The position numbers and the translations under genes were made by a program. 64,000 nucleotides of DNA from Prorocentrum cordatum. Its lineage: Eukaryota; Sar; Dinophyceae; Prorocentrales; Prorocentraceae. The stretch lies in contig CAUYUJ010017886.1 in the NCBI GenBank assembly GCA_963575745.1, positions 157,367 to 221,366 on the forward strand, given 5' to 3'. The notes beneath the pieces are model-generated. The model did not search any database, was not told where the DNA came from, and saw only the letters and a list, made by a program, of their open reading frames with translations. The first letter of the stretch is position 1; each line of letters starts with the position of its first letter. This document shows, piece after piece, positions 1 to 10,350 of the stretch.

Positions 1-88
1 GCGAGGGCACGCCCCTGCCGCGGGCGCCGGGCGCTGCCCGGAAGCCCCGGCCGCCTCCCGCGCCGCGGCCGCCGCCAGCTCCTCCCCG
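1..88 (-). CDS. Exon-like Ala-rich block, cut by the window edge
   Basis: Read on the minus strand this encodes an Ala-rich helix beginning EELAAAAAREAAGASG and runs off the window. It is preceded by a possible acceptor ending in AG within the CCCGGGGAG just upstream. Base composition and helix-like residue pattern match the other minus-strand blocks listed here. Function not recognised; it may be an exon of a long gene whose other exons lie outside the window. The acceptor position is a guess. Confidence 0.35.
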
Positions 89-99
89 GGCTGGGTAGT

Positions 100-262
100 C
101 GAAGCCAATCTGGCGCCAATCTGGCAGGCCCAATCTGGCAAACGGGGGCAATCTGGCGAGGGAGCCAACGCGAATCCAGTCTGGCGAATAACCCAAATCA
201 TCCAGTTTGGCCGGGCCAGATTGACCCTTGGGGCCCAATCCAATCTGGCAGTCTGGCCCCGG
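100..262. repeat. Short direct repeats of AATCTGGC
   Basis: The octamer AATCTGGC and close variants (CAGTCTGGC, CAGTTTGGC) recur about eight times at irregular spacing. This looks like a degenerate minisatellite. Nothing coding is seen between here and 522. Confidence 0.6.
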
Positions 263-521
263 GGGCGAGAGGAACCCTGAACCTTGGAGGCCTGGAAATT
301 GGCACCAACACCAGCACAGGGGTTTGCCTCCACAGGGAGATGGTGATCTCAGATTTCGGTGCTGGTGGTAATGTTTCGGTCACCTTGGAAGCCAGAATAT
401 TACCACCATCACCGAGATCGGGATCGTCTTCCCTCGGTGGAGGAACACCGCCAATCTTGGTGTCGGTGTTAATCTCTAGGACTCCGAGAACCCTCCAACC
501 GATCCTCCAGATCTCGCCAAT

Positions 522-662
522 CTTAGGTCGGGCCTGTCGCCCTACAGGCGGATATCTTGGACGGAGAAAAAAGAACGACGAAAAAAATGCTGAAGAGTCC
601 CCGTACTATTTTTTTGACTCTTTTTGAATATTCCCCCTGTGGAGGGACAGGCCCGACTTAAC
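522..662 (-). mobile_element. Family C palindromic element (introner-like), copy 1
   Basis: Ends are inverted: TTAGGTCGGGC on the left and GCCCGACTTAA on the right. The inner segment is A/T-rich. On the minus strand it starts GTTAAGTCGGGC and ends CCCGACCTAAG, so it has GT..AG intron ends right at its termini (141 nt). Four more copies lie at 1743, 9635, 19181 and 32756. The repeat family is seen directly; the intron role is inferred. Confidence 0.7.
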
Positions 663-934
663 GCTCATCTCGCGCAGCTGCGTAACAATGCGTCTCGCGG
701 CCGTCGCCCCTCGCGCGCCAGGAAAAAGCGCGCCTGACCTTTCTGCGGGCGCCGCGATTGAGATGGGGGCAGGCGGCCACGCCGGCCCCCGCTGAGGGTT
801 GCAAGTGAAACGCGCCGCCGAAAGCGGGAGGTCATGGAGGAGGATCCCGAGGATCGGATTCTGGAAACCTCGTTACCAAAGCACATGGGCGATGCCAGAA
901 ACCCTGAGCCCAAACATGCTTTCATCTCTTGGGG
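663..934. other. No recognised feature
   Basis: GC-rich single-copy-looking DNA with short overlapping frames on both strands. I see no convincing gene, repeat or RNA here. Confidence 0.4.
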
Positions 935-1060
935 GCGCATCTTTCAATTGCGCCGCCTTCCGTCGCCGTTCCGCCGGCTTCCGCGGCGGAAGAGATGACA
1001 AGTCCTGCGATCCTGGAAGGCACGGCCATGCTTGAGACGCCTCGCAGGACTCCACGCTGG
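935..1060. repeat. Dispersed repeat family M, copy 1
   Basis: Shares the run GGGCGCATCTTT, the CCGCCTTCCG..CGGCTTCCGCGGCGG-type core and a following direct/inverted block with 34047-34205. About 120 bp, diverged. The rest of the stretch up to 1742 holds no recognised gene. Confidence 0.5.
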
Positions 1061-1742
1061 ACTCAAAAGGCGCGTTGCTGGTCTCGCGGCCTGGGGTGCC
1101 GTGATCATGTACGTGACTGGGCGCGTACAGTCGGGCCGCTGAAATAAGGAACGCTAAATGAGGAACGAAGCCCTTCTTGGCCCCGAAGACGCCAGCGTGC
1201 ACGAGAAGGGTTGGAGAAACAACCATGGAACGACCCAAAGAACCTTGAGCCCCTTCCGAACGCCAGCTGTTCCTTACTTCAACGACTTGACCGTGCACGC
1301 CTTCTGTGGGTCCCCGACCCTGCCGCGCGGCACGCGCCCTCTCGGGCGCCTGGGCCGAACCTCAGACAGGCGGAGATAGAGCCCCCTGCGGCCAGAGAGC
1401 CGAGTCCTCTGCACAGGACGCGCGGCGGAAGACGCAGACAGAGCTCGCCTGCGGGGGAAGCACGCGTGTGGGCCTGCCTGCACCAGGGCATGGGCATGAG
1501 GATACATCGAGAACCTCTGAGCTCCGGCGGCTCTGGAGGATGTCTCGGGCGCCGCGGCCCTCTCAGAGCGTTCCAGAAACGCTCTCAGAGATTCGGAATG
1601 CTCTGGAACGGATTTCTCCTCGTCATTGCCCCGTCCGACCGTGGCACGTGGTCACCAGGGCCAGGCCCCATCGAGAGCGCTCGTTCTCTTTACGCCTCGC
1701 GGTGGTCGGCGCCCGCCGCTGGCCCCCCCCCCCCCTCACAAC

Positions 1743-1893
1743 CTTACAGTTCGGTCGGGCCTGTCCCTCTACAGGGGGATTCTGAGCGAAAAATAGCAAA
1801 CATTCAAACATACCCCCAACATGTTCCAACATAGTCAAAACATAACCCCAATGTTTGACTTTTCCCCCTGTAGACGGACAAGCCCGACTTAAC
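1743..1893 (-). mobile_element. Family C palindromic element (introner-like), copy 2
   Basis: TIRs GGTCGGGC and GCCCGACTTAA enclose an A/T-rich core. On the minus strand the ends read AAG|GTTAAGTCGGGC at the donor and CGAACTGTAAG|G at the acceptor, a textbook-looking GT..AG intron of 151 nt. The block just upstream on the minus strand (1894 onward) reads as protein. Confidence 0.75.
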
Positions 1894-1995
1894 CTTGCGG
1901 ACGAAACCGTCGTGGCCGTCCACGAGGGGGGCGTCCAAGAGGGGGGGTCGCAACTCGGGACGCGAGGCATGTGCGCGGACGAGGGAGGGGCCAAG
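1894..1995 (-). CDS. Exon-like block upstream of family C intron
   Basis: Minus strand frame reads RPELRPPLLDAPLVDGHDGF then VRK and meets the GT of the family C element at an AAG|GT junction. No domain is recognised. The upper boundary is not defined. Support is the clean donor and a plausible peptide only. Confidence 0.35.
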
Positions 1996-2018
1996 GGATG
2001 TGTTGATTACTGGTGCAA

Positions 2019-2477
2019 GATGAGGAGGAGGAAGAGGAGGAGGAGGAGAAAGAGGAGGAGGAGGCGGAGGAAGAGGATTCTTGATGCAAGATGAGGTGGC
2101 CACGGAATCTCGAAGATACCATGGCCCTGGCCATGCCCCCCCCACGAATCATCGCCCCCCTCTTTGGCTGCCCCCGAGACCAGGACCAAGACAACATCGA
2201 CCCGGGACACATGGGGGATCTCTGACATCTGGCGGTTCCCGAGGACGGACGTGTCGGGCGCCGCGGCTGTTCCGGAGCGCTCCGGACGGACGGACGGACG
2301 GCACATCAGACACCCGGGCGGTGCGCGGACGAGGACGGCACGTCGCGCTAGTGCACCTCCCACAGCCAGAATCCGCACGAGCAGCTCTCATCACCCTAGG
2401 GAGGGATACGTGGGAAGGAGGAAGAGCGGAGGGGGGAGAAAAGATGATGCTGCTGATGCTGATGCTGATGCTGATGC

Positions 2478-2555
<78 letters not shown>

Positions 2556-2735
2556 GGAGGAGGAGGAGGAGGAGGAGGAGGAGGAGGAGGAGGAGGAGGA
2601 GGAGGAGAGGAGGGGGAAGGGGAGAGGAGAGGAGGAGGAGGGGGAGGGGGAGGAGGGGAGGGGAGGGGGAGGGGAGGAGGAGGAGGAGAGGAGGAGGAGG
2701 AGGAGGAGGAGGAGGAGGAGGAGGAGGAGGAAGAG
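2019..2735. repeat. Compound (GGA)n and (GAT)n trinucleotide tracts
   Basis: A (GGA)n tract at 2019-2082, then from 2443 (GCTGAT)n passing into (GAT)n of about 25 units, then (GAG)n and degenerate GGA to 2735. All six frames give homopolymer peptides, so long frames here are not genes. The flank GGAAGGAGGAAGAGCGGAGG recurs on both sides of the tract (about 2413 and 2725). Confidence 0.9.
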
Positions 2736-2832
2736 CGGAGGGGGGAGAAGAGGCACAGAAGTCCCTGGACCGCTCTGGAACGCATCGGGCGCCGCGGCTC
2801 TGTGAGAGCGCTGCGGAGCGCCCTGGATTGTG

Positions 2833-3256
2833 TTGTTCCCATCGCACTTAAGGACCGCATCCCAGAAATAATTTCGAGTAGGGAAACGAACTGTATACAC
2901 CGACGCTTTTCCGACCCTGCGCCGAAATTCGCATAGGAACGCGCATCCTGGTATATACGGGATCCTGGTGTATACATTTTTCGATTTTTCCCTTGGAAGA
3001 CGGGGGAAAATATACACCACACCATCCCGGCGTCGTCCCCGACCCTCAAAAAGTCTTGGGATTGAAAAACAACCCGCCACTGGTAATGTATATGTTCCAG
3101 TTTCCGATTCGAGCACCCAGACAAGTATCGAAACAGTGTCGAACAAGTATCGCCTCCCAGGGCACGGCACGTGAAAACCCTCCAATTTGGGTGCTTGATT
3201 GTTGCTCGAAGTTATTTCTGGTGATCAAGGCCAAAGTAGGTTGGAGCATCATAAGC
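2833..3256. mobile_element. Dispersed family G, copy 1 (interrupted)
   Basis: Matches 21690-21890 over its whole length, including CAAAGTAGGTTGGA near the right end and GTGAAAACCCTCC in the middle. Here the copy is split by a 230-bp insertion at 2879-3108, while the copy at 21.7 kb is uninterrupted and so supplies the empty site. Confidence 0.75.
2879..3108. mobile_element. MITE nested in family G, with TCGAG target-site duplication
   Basis: The 230-bp insert is bounded by TCGAG on both sides (2874-2878 and 3109-3113); the uninterrupted family G copy has a single TCGAG (21731-21735). Its ends are imperfect inverted repeats: GGGAAACGAACTGTATAC on the left, GTATATGTTCCAGTTTCC on the right. This is direct evidence of a recent cut-and-paste-type insertion. 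No transposase is encoded. Confidence 0.8.
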
Positions 3257-3332
3257 CCTGGAACGATGTAAGTATCCTGGTCCCAGCCCGGCCCTCCCCG
3301 TCCCCTCCCCCCTTTTTTGGGCCCCAAATCTT

Positions 3333-3539
3333 GTGGTAACGGACCGCGTGGTGACCTCGGGAGCCCCAGCGACCGAAACCGCGCGGGCCGTCACCCCACG
3401 GTTTTGGGACCTCGGAAGCCCCGGCTGCTTGAGACACCCTCGAAAGCTGCCCAAGTCACAAAACCGCGTGGTGACCCCGAATCTCCACTGACTCAGCACG
3501 CGGTGCGGTCACCGCACCGTTTGGGGGCCCCCGACTCCA
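3333..3539. repeat. Dispersed family F, copy 1
   Basis: Contains several direct and inverted CCGCGTGGTGACC / GGTCACCGCACCG-like segments. It ends GTTTGGGGGCCCCCGA, as does the copy at 17275-17484; a third, more diverged copy is at 41329-41502. Length about 170-210 bp. No coding potential. Confidence 0.7.
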
Positions 3540-3608
3540 GTTAGCGTCACAATTCCCGGCGTCACCGGCGGGCAAAACAGCCTGGCTGAACACCTAGGTC
3601 TGGATCCT

Positions 3609-3639
3609 CCTCCTCCTCCTCCTCCTCCTCCTCCTCCGC
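3609..3639. repeat. (TCC)n microsatellite
   Basis: About ten TCC units. No gene nearby. Confidence 0.85.
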
Positions 3640-3744
3640 CTTCCCTTCCTCTAGAGCCGTCAGCAGAGCTGAAAACATCTGAAAGCGTCCTGTCCGAGGC
3701 CGTGTCACACTCTTGTATTCCGCAACGGGGTCCACTCCCACCTG

Positions 3745-3905
3745 GCTAAGCCTCGTTGCGATTTTTTCACAACGTAGACCCCCAGAGATCTGGAACTCTT
3801 CCCTGGGTCTAGATTTTCATCCTGAGCAAGTTTTCAACGGTCACCTGGCCCAGCGAGGGCCTCTGGAGGCCCAAAATTGCTCAACGCCTTACCTCGTGAT
3901 TCTCC
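3745..3905. repeat. Dispersed family I, copy 1
   Basis: Carries the segment GGCCCAGCGAGGGC followed by CTGGAGGCC, shared with 10850-10985 and 41180-41300 (GAGGGCCCCCAGAGGCCGAAC there). Ends are imperfect inverted repeats around CGTTGTGAAAAAATCGCAAC-like sequence. Confidence 0.5.
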
Positions 3906-3984
3906 ACAGCGAAGTGAAGTGGATGCCTCCCGGCCCCAACCTCTTTTATTTTGTATCTGTTCTCCTGGTCATAGCTCGGGTCTC

Positions 3985-4135
3985 TGGCGGCCGTTTGAGA
4001 CGATCTGGGCACCCCCAGCACGCCCTCGGCGAGGCGCAGCTGCTGGAGAGCGCCCCGAGGGTGGAACACTGCTGAGAGGCAACGGACTCGACCGAAAACC
4101 TCAAAGCCAATCTCGACGAAGCCTCCGACAACTAA
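3985..4135. repeat. Dispersed family O, copy 1
   Basis: Shares GGCGCAGCTGCTGG and the following region with 8965-9135. The plus strand of both copies reads as a weakly helical peptide (AQLLESAP / AQLLGSTPEAG), so an exon origin is possible, but this copy has an in-frame stop. The flanking 4150-4436 is less GC-rich and holds nothing I recognise. Confidence 0.4.
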
Positions 4136-4436
4136 ACTGACGAGACCAACCCGAGCCTTCTCTTCTTAGGTCGGCGCGGAAGTTGCTGAGACGACGGCGG
4201 GGACTACAAGGTTGGTTGTGTGCGGCCTAATCTAGCTTAGAAGTGGGTTGCAACTGACATAGTCGACTTAGGTGGGTCAGCGATACGAGCTACCTGGGCT
4301 CCACCCACTTAGCGGAGTCATCTACCCCCCCTGAGCCAGTTGGGGCCTTAGTGTAACCCGCTCATAAGCTAGCTTGGGCCAGATATAACCCACCCTCGTA
4401 GCATCCACCGATACCCCACCTGCGGTCGAGAACTTC

Positions 4437-4640
4437 TGCTTAGCCTGCCGCGGCATCGGCCCCAACGACACGCTGTGCCTTACGAGTGGATGGCGTGTCG
4501 CTCCGCTCCCGTTCCGCGGGGCGGGAGGCTGAGAAAAGGCTCGGGACGTTGACGCCTGGGGACTGGGCTGTGGATAGCGGGTCGCGCCGAAGCGCCGTGG
4601 GCCAGAACGGGCGCAGCGACACGCGAAGCCAACGTTCCTG
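4437..4640. repeat. Dispersed family N, copy 1
   Basis: About 200 bp shared with 32548-32745: CGACACGCTG, GCTCGGGACGTTG and GTGGGCCAGAAC segments in the same order. Function unknown. Confidence 0.65.
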
Positions 4641-4949
4641 ACGTATCCCCTCGGCACCTCCCGCGCCGACCCAAGCTTCCTCGTCCAGTCCCCCCCCCCC
4701 CTTGTAGGTGGCGACATCCGAACCGACCCCCGCCAGCCAACGCTGCCCTTGAATCGATGGGAGGCGGGGGTGGGCTTCGGATCTCGCCACCGTGCCCGAC
4801 GAATTCCGAACCCTACGCCCGCCGCTCATCGAGTTGCCCGAGTCGTTGATCGGCGACTGCAGGATTTGGAGGCTGCCAGGGTCTGAACTAGTTGGGGCCC
4901 CAGAAAATAAAACAGGGGAGGGGGGATGAAGTCAAATCCGCTCGAAATC

Positions 4950-5220
4950 TGTCCCTGGACCCCTCCCAGGGTCCATCTGGTGCAATTTTTCACCCTGGAT
5001 CCGTTTTTGACTGTCCTGGGTTCCGACAGCGGCCCCCGAGGCCGATCCCAGAACCTCGAACCTGGGCGAGTGGGTATGTTCGGATTTCGCCGACGACCCT
5101 GGCCAATCCTCCCCTCGCCCGACGGCGACCCCTCCCTGCTCAAAATGGGCAGGATCTGCTGTCGGTTTTCGTACCCATTCTTCCCATACCCGTTTTTGAG
5201 CGAACGTCGGCGGTGCATCG
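4950..5220. repeat. Dispersed families I and L, adjacent copies
   Basis: 4955-5060 resembles family I (GGCCCCCGAGGCCGA). 5140-5215 resembles family L: AAAATGGGCAGGATCTGCTG then GTACCCATTCTT and TACCCGTTT, shared with 9965-10060. The latter half contains TCGGCG-rich short repeats up to about 5290. Confidence 0.5.
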
Positions 5221-5699
5221 GCGACACCGGCGCGGAGAACAGCGGGCTCCCGCGTCGAGCCGCGTCGGCGATGCATCGGCGTCGTGGCGCGATCCTCCGA
5301 CCCCATCAGCTTGGACCCCACTTGAGAGGCTCAGACTCTTCCCGTACCTGCTGTTTTGGCGTGGCAATCTCAAAGTGCAAATTTAATTAGCGCTGCGACT
5401 ACAGGCTGGGAAAGCTTTTCTCTTAACGCCGCCACATGGTCCCAATGCCGCATGACAGGAGAACTTGTGTGAGCGATGATTGTTTTATGTGATGCAGTTC
5501 AGCGGTCGAACACACTGCGCCTCAGATATCCACACCCACTGCCCGTTTTATTCTGTAGCTCAGGCGGGCCAGGATGCGGGCCAGTATGTGTGTGCAGTAC
5601 AGTCCGTCCTGTTTCGCGTGTTTGCGCCCACGACGTGTGTGAAATGTCAATTCACGGTCATCCACACATCGGCAACACCCAATTTGTCTTGGGAGCGAA

Positions 5700-6790
5700 G
5701 TTTCAACAACCCGGCGAAAAACAAGGCCCCAAACCAGGCAAGTGGCGAGGACGTCTCAAGCGAAACCGCGCCCAAACCAGGGGGAGCCGACCAAATTGGG
5801 AGGACGTCTCAAGCGAAGCTGTGCCGAAACCAAGCCCAAACAGGGAAATTTCGAGGACGTCTCAGGCGAAACCGGGCCCACACCGGGCGAAACCAAAGCG
5901 AAGCTAAGCAAATTGCGAGGACGTCTCAAGCGAAACCGGGCCCAAACCAGGCGAAACCAAATAAATATAGAGGGCGTTTCAGGCAACACCAGGCCCAAAC
6001 CAAGTGAAACCAATGCGAGACCAAGCACATTGCGAGGACGTCTCACGCGGCGAAACCGCGCCGAAACCAAGCAAATTGCGAGGACGTCTCAGGCGACACC
6101 AGGCCCAAACCAGGCCAAACCAGGGAAATTGTAAGGATATCTCAAGCGAAACCGGGGCCCAAACTAGGAGGCGAAACCGAGCAAATTGCGAGAACGTCTC
6201 AGGCGAAACCGCGCCGAAACCAAGCAAATTGCAAGGACGTCTCAAGCGAAACCAAACCCAAACCAGGCGAAACCAGGCAAATTGCGAGGATGTCTCCAAG
6301 CCCAAATCAAGCCAAACCAGGGAAATTGTGAGGACGTCTCAAGCGGAAGCTCCCCTGCGGAACTGGGTCCAAACAAGGCGAAACCAAGGCGAACCCAAGC
6401 AAATTGCAAGGACTTCTCAAGCGAAACCGCGCTCAAACCAAGCAAGTTGCGAGGACGTCTCAAGCGAAAACAAGCCCGAACCATGCGACACCAAGGCGAC
6501 ACCACGCAACTTGCGAGGAAGTCTCAAGCGAAACCAAGCCCAAACCAGGCCAAACCAGGGAGATTGTGAGGACGTCTCAAGCGAAACCGAGCCCAAACCA
6601 GGCCAATTGCGAGGATATCTCAAGCGAATCCGGGACCAAACTAGGCCAAACCAGGGGCCCAACCAAGTAACTTCGGATGATGTCTCAAGCATTCTGCGCC
6701 GCCGAACCAAGCCAAACCAGGCCAAACCAGGGCCCAGACAAGCAGATTCTTTAAGGACTTCGTACGCAGAATCGCCCAAACCAGCCTCCA
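5700..6790. repeat. Tandem array 1 with core GTCTCAAGCGAAACC
   Basis: About 20 degenerate units of roughly 45-65 bp. Each carries GGACGTCTCAAGCGAAACC, then CAAACCAGG and GCAAATTGCGA. Frames through it on either strand give repetitive peptides that are by-products. The core also occurs in the giant palindrome at 30.05-30.71 kb. Confidence 0.85.
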
Positions 6791-7383
6791 CCCACTGTCC
6801 TTAATAACATTCGAATCAAAGGAGTGGATCAGCCATGCCCCCCCCGGCGCGAGCCCGTCTAGAATTTTATGGGGGGGCGTTTGGACCACGTGTCCGTTGG
6901 GGCGGACGGGGTTGGGCGCGGAAGGTTTCGTTTGTCTTTAGGTTGTTCTTGGGGCTTTGGTGTGGCGTAAGGTGACATGCTTCCGAGCCTGATCATGTCG
7001 GGGAAAGTTTTCTCCTAACGCCGCCACATGGTCCCAATACCGCATGACAGGAGAACTTGTGTGAGCGATGGTTGTTTTACGTGATGCAGTGGCCGAACAC
7101 ACTGCGCTTCGGATGTCCACATCCACTGCCCCTCCTATACTCCTATACTGTCGCAAAACAGTGCAGAATGTGTGCCAGTATGTGTGTTCAATACACTCCG
7201 TCCTGGTTCGCGTGTTTGCACCCACGACGTGTGTGAAATGTCAGTTCGCTGTCATACACACATCGGCAACACCCAGGGGCCATAACGCTCCGAATTCTTA
7301 CGCCCACCCGTGTGTCAATGAATGATGCCTGCTCTTCCCTGCACCATGTGACAAAAAACAATGTATCTAGGAGCGTGCGGGCC

Positions 7384-7465
7384 CCCTCACGACGACGCCG
7401 ACGACGACCACGACGACGACGACGACGATGATTTTGACGACGGCGACGACGACGACGACGACGGC
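7384..7465. repeat. (GAC)n microsatellite
   Basis: Degenerate GAC/GAT trinucleotide tract inside the second 1.6-kb unit, absent at the equivalent place in the first unit. Confidence 0.85.
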
Positions 7466-7504
7466 GCTGTGTGCCAGGTCGAACCCAGGACGTTGCAAGA
7501 GCAC

Positions 7505-8430
7505 CGCGGGAACCATGGCCCCAAACCAAGCAAGTGGCGAGGACGTCTCAAACGAAACCGCGCCCAAATCAGGGGGAACCGACAAAATTCGGAGGACGTC
7601 TTAAGCGAAACTGCGCCGAAACCGAGCCAAATCAGGGAAATTGTTAGGACATGTCACTCGAAACTTGGCCCAAACCAGGCGAAACCAGAGCGAAACCAGG
7701 CGAATTGCGAGGACGTCTCAAGCGAAACCACGCCGAAGCCATGCGAAACCAAGCAAATTGCGAGGACGTCTCAAGCAAAACCAAACCCAAACCAGGCGAA
7801 ACCAGAGCGAAACCAATCAATTTGCGAGGACGCATCAAGCGAAACCGCGCCGAAACAAAGCAAATTGCAAGGACGTCTCAAGCGAAACCGGGCCCAAACC
7901 AGGCGAAACCAACGCAAAACTAGGCAAATTGCGAGGACGCCTCATGCGACACCAGTCCCAAACCAGGCCAAACTGGGTGAATTGTGAAGACGTCTCAAGC
8001 GAAACGGAACCCAAACCAGACGAAAGCAAGGCGAAACCAAGCAAATTGCGAGGACGTCGCAAGCGAAACAGCGCCGAAACCAAGCAAATTGCAAGGACGT
8101 CTCAGGCGACACCAGGCCCAAACAAGGCGAAACCAAAGCGAAACTAGGCAAATTGCGAGACCGTCCCAAGCGAAACCAAGCCCAAACCAGGCCAAACCAG
8201 GGAGATTGTCAGGACGTCTCAAGCGAAACTGGGCCCAAATCAAGCCAATCTAGGGAAATTGTGAGGACATCTCAAGCGAATCCGGGACCACACCAGGGGC
8301 CCAACCAAGCAACTTCGGAGGATATCTCAAGCGTTTTGCGCCGCCGAACCAAGCCATACCAGGCCAAACCAGGGCCCGGACAAGCAGATTTTTTGAGGAC
8401 GTCCCAAGCAGAAGCGCCCATACCAGGCTC
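7505..8430. repeat. Tandem array 2 with core GTCTCAAGCGAAACC
   Basis: Second copy of the array described at 5700, same unit, about 16-18 repeats. It ends in the same GCCGCCGAACCAAGCC segment as array 1. Confidence 0.85.
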
Positions 8431-8964
8431 CACCCACTGTCCCTAATAACATTCGAATCAAGAGGAATGGACCAACCCATGCCACCCCCCCCGGCGCGAG
8501 CCCGTTCAGAGTTCTATGGGGGGGCGTTTGGACCACGTGTCCGCTGGGACGGACGGGGTTGGGCGCGGAAGGATTCGTTTGTCTTTCGGTTGTTCTTGGG
8601 GCTTTGGTGTGGCGTAAGGTGACATGCTTCCGAGCCTGATCATGCTGGGGAAAGTTTTCTCCGAACGCCGCCACATGGTCCCAATGCCGCATGACAGGAG
8701 AACTTGTGTGAGCGATGGTTGTTTTACGTGATGCAGTTGTCTTTCGGTTGCTTTTGGGGCTTTGGTGTGGCGTAATGGAAAAAATGTTTCCGAGCCTGCG
8801 GTGTCGCCAGTGGGGCTCGCCAGTCCGCTATCGAGACACCGATGGCGGCAGCGCGCAAGCGTTCTGCAATCAAGATGCGGTGGCAGTAACATCCAGACTA
8901 CTCCCATCTGCTCGGACCCCGTCTGGGGCCCAGAACTGACTCACTGCACTGGCCATCCTCAGAA

Positions 8965-9135
8965 TGTCTCATCTCGGGGCCGTAGCCTGGGTCTCCCGCG
9001 GCCGCTGAACTCTCTGGGCCGGGCGCAGCTGCTGGGAAGCACCCCCGAGGCTGGCAGACCTGCAAGAGCCAACGAAGACGTCCGACCAGTGCTCGACATG
9101 AAGGCCAACAGACAGCACCAGGACCTTGATGCCTA
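8965..9135. repeat. Dispersed family O, copy 2
   Basis: Counterpart of 3985-4135, sharing the GCGCAGCTGCTGG core. Here the plus-strand frame stays open to a stop at 9134. Could be an exon relic or simply a repeat. Confidence 0.4.
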
Positions 9136-9302
9136 AAGCTCAGTCGAGGCTTGAGGCAGTCCACGTCGCTCTATAGCTCTGGAAGACCATTTAGCACTCG
9201 GGAAGGTCAATGTTGATGCCTAAATCTCAGTCGAGGTTTGAGGCAGTCCACGTCGGTCTATAGCTCTGGAAGGCCATTTCGCCCTCGGGAAGGTCAGTGT
9301 TG
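9126..9302. repeat. Two-copy tandem repeat, 87-bp unit
   Basis: GATGCCTAAAGCTCAGTCGA at 9128 recurs as GATGCCTAAATCTCAGTCGA at 9215. The units agree closely through GCTCTGGAAG..CCATTT and TCGGGAAGGTCA. Confidence 0.85.
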
Positions 9303-9634
9303 GGAGGCCCAGGTTCTTCCCCCGCCCATGTCGAGCTTGCCGACCCTCCCCATTCGGTGGTTCAGGGATGGGGTCCGAGGGATGGGGCCCTAAGGAAGAG
9401 GTGCCCCAAACAGTGTAAACATCCACCCTTGGACCCCTCCCTATGCTTAGGACCCCAACCATCAAGACCCCGTCTTTGAAGCAACGACGCGCGCCACCGC
9501 CATGGATCGGAGAAGGCCCCCCCGAAAAATGGCGCCAATGCCGCCCGATTTTGGCGGCGGAGCCGTCGCTAATCTTGGCCCATGTTGGCGCTCCCTCGGA
9601 GCTCCTTCCCGTATGCCGACCCCCCCCTCCTGGC

Positions 9635-9800
9635 CTTCGGTCGGGCATGTCCTCCCACAGGCGGACTTCGGAAGAAAAGTACAACGTAACCAAACGACGC
9701 CCAACACACAGTCAAAAAGGCAAGAAACAACGCCCCAATACTTTCACATTACCATTCTTGACTACCCCTCATGCAATTCGAGGGACATGCCCGTGTCAAC
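9635..9800 (-). mobile_element. Family C palindromic element (introner-like), copy 3
   Basis: TIRs GGTCGGGCATGTCC and GGGACATGCCCGTG. On the minus strand it starts GTTGACACGGGC and ends CCCGACCGAAG|G, giving GT..AG ends over 166 nt. The core differs completely from copies 1 and 2; only the ends are conserved. Confidence 0.7.
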
Positions 9801-9829
9801 CCTGGCCACTCCTCCACGTGCCAAGCCCT

Positions 9830-10060
9830 GTTTTGGACGCCCGAAATGGGTACCGAAAGCATGGGTACCATGCCCAACAGCAAATGTTGTCCCAAACCAA
9901 CAGCGGCCGCTGTTGGGCAGGCGGCCTCCTGTCTCGAATGGACACAAGCCGCCGCAGCGTGGACAGCGAGCCCTGTTCAAAATGAACAAGATCCGCTGTT
10001 GGGCATTGTACCCATTCTTTCAGTACCCGTTTCGTGCGTGCAGACCTGTGGTCCGAAGAA
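9830..10060. repeat. Dispersed family L, two diverged copies in inverted order
   Basis: 9840-9935 and 9965-10060 share GGGTACC..GCCCAACAG / CTGTTGGGC..GTACCC segments as inverted counterparts and match 5140-5215. Together they could fold into a hairpin of about 220 bp. Confidence 0.5.
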
Positions 10061-10094
10061 GAAGAAGAAAACATACACATAAACTCTGGAGGCT

Positions 10095-10180
10095 CCGCGC
10101 GGGCTGCGCCCTGGCGCGCGAGAGCGCGCCAAAGGCGGCGCCCTGCCCGTATCCAATACCATCCGCGCGGAGTGCCAACA
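10095..10180. repeat. Family H hairpin element, copy 1
   Basis: CTCCGCGCGG..CCGCGCGGAG forms the outer stem and GGCGCGC..GCGCGCC the inner one. Similar structures lie at 11150-11262 and 22120-22258. Confidence 0.5.
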
Positions 10181-10193
10181 CAGTCATTCGGGC

Positions 10194-10350
10194 CGGGCGA
10201 AAGGGGGGGGGGGTTTGAGAATCAGCTCACGTGGTTGATCTTCCCGGCGCCTCCCGGCGATGGCCCGGCGGCGGGGCCGAAACCAGCTGCACGCAGCAGA
10301 TTTCGTACCCCCCCCTTTCCCTATCCCCCGCTTTCGTCCGGGCCGAATGC
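10194..10350 (-). mobile_element. Family B palindromic element, copy 1
   Basis: Perfect-looking terminal inverted repeats: CATTCGGGCCGGGCGAAAG at the left and CTTTCGTCCGGGCCGAATG at the right. The inside shares TTGAGAATCAGCTCACGTGG and GGGCCGAAACCAGCTGCA with the copy at 22697. It abuts an exon-like block on its right side. Confidence 0.75.

Larger units (their letters stand above)
5405..8790. repeat. Segmental tandem duplication, about 1.6 kb unit, 2.1 copies
   Basis: The sequence from AACGCCGCCACATGGTCCCA at 5427 through the array and its AT-rich end recurs at 7018 and starts a third time at 8665. Each full unit contains one array of short repeats, a CCCCCCCCGGCGCGAGCCCG segment and the GGTTGTTCTTGGGGCTTTGG segment. 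The two units have diverged, including a (GAC)n tract only in the second. No gene is recognised. Confidence 0.85.

Noticed and set aside
2081-2851. Long open frames giving poly-Met/Arg/Gly, poly-Asp/Glu, poly-Ser or poly-Ile
   Set aside because: They arise only from (GAT)n and (GAG)n tracts, are open in nearly every frame and have no ordinary protein sequence around them.
6004-6804. Possible repeat protein (KPNQ/CEDVSSET units) from the 5.7-8.4 kb arrays
   Set aside because: Several frames of both strands are equally open, unit length drifts and codon positions show no constraint. A DNA-level tandem array is the simpler reading.
5700-8430. CRISPR array
   Set aside because: Units lack regular spacers of equal length, repeats are degenerate, and the context is eukaryotic.
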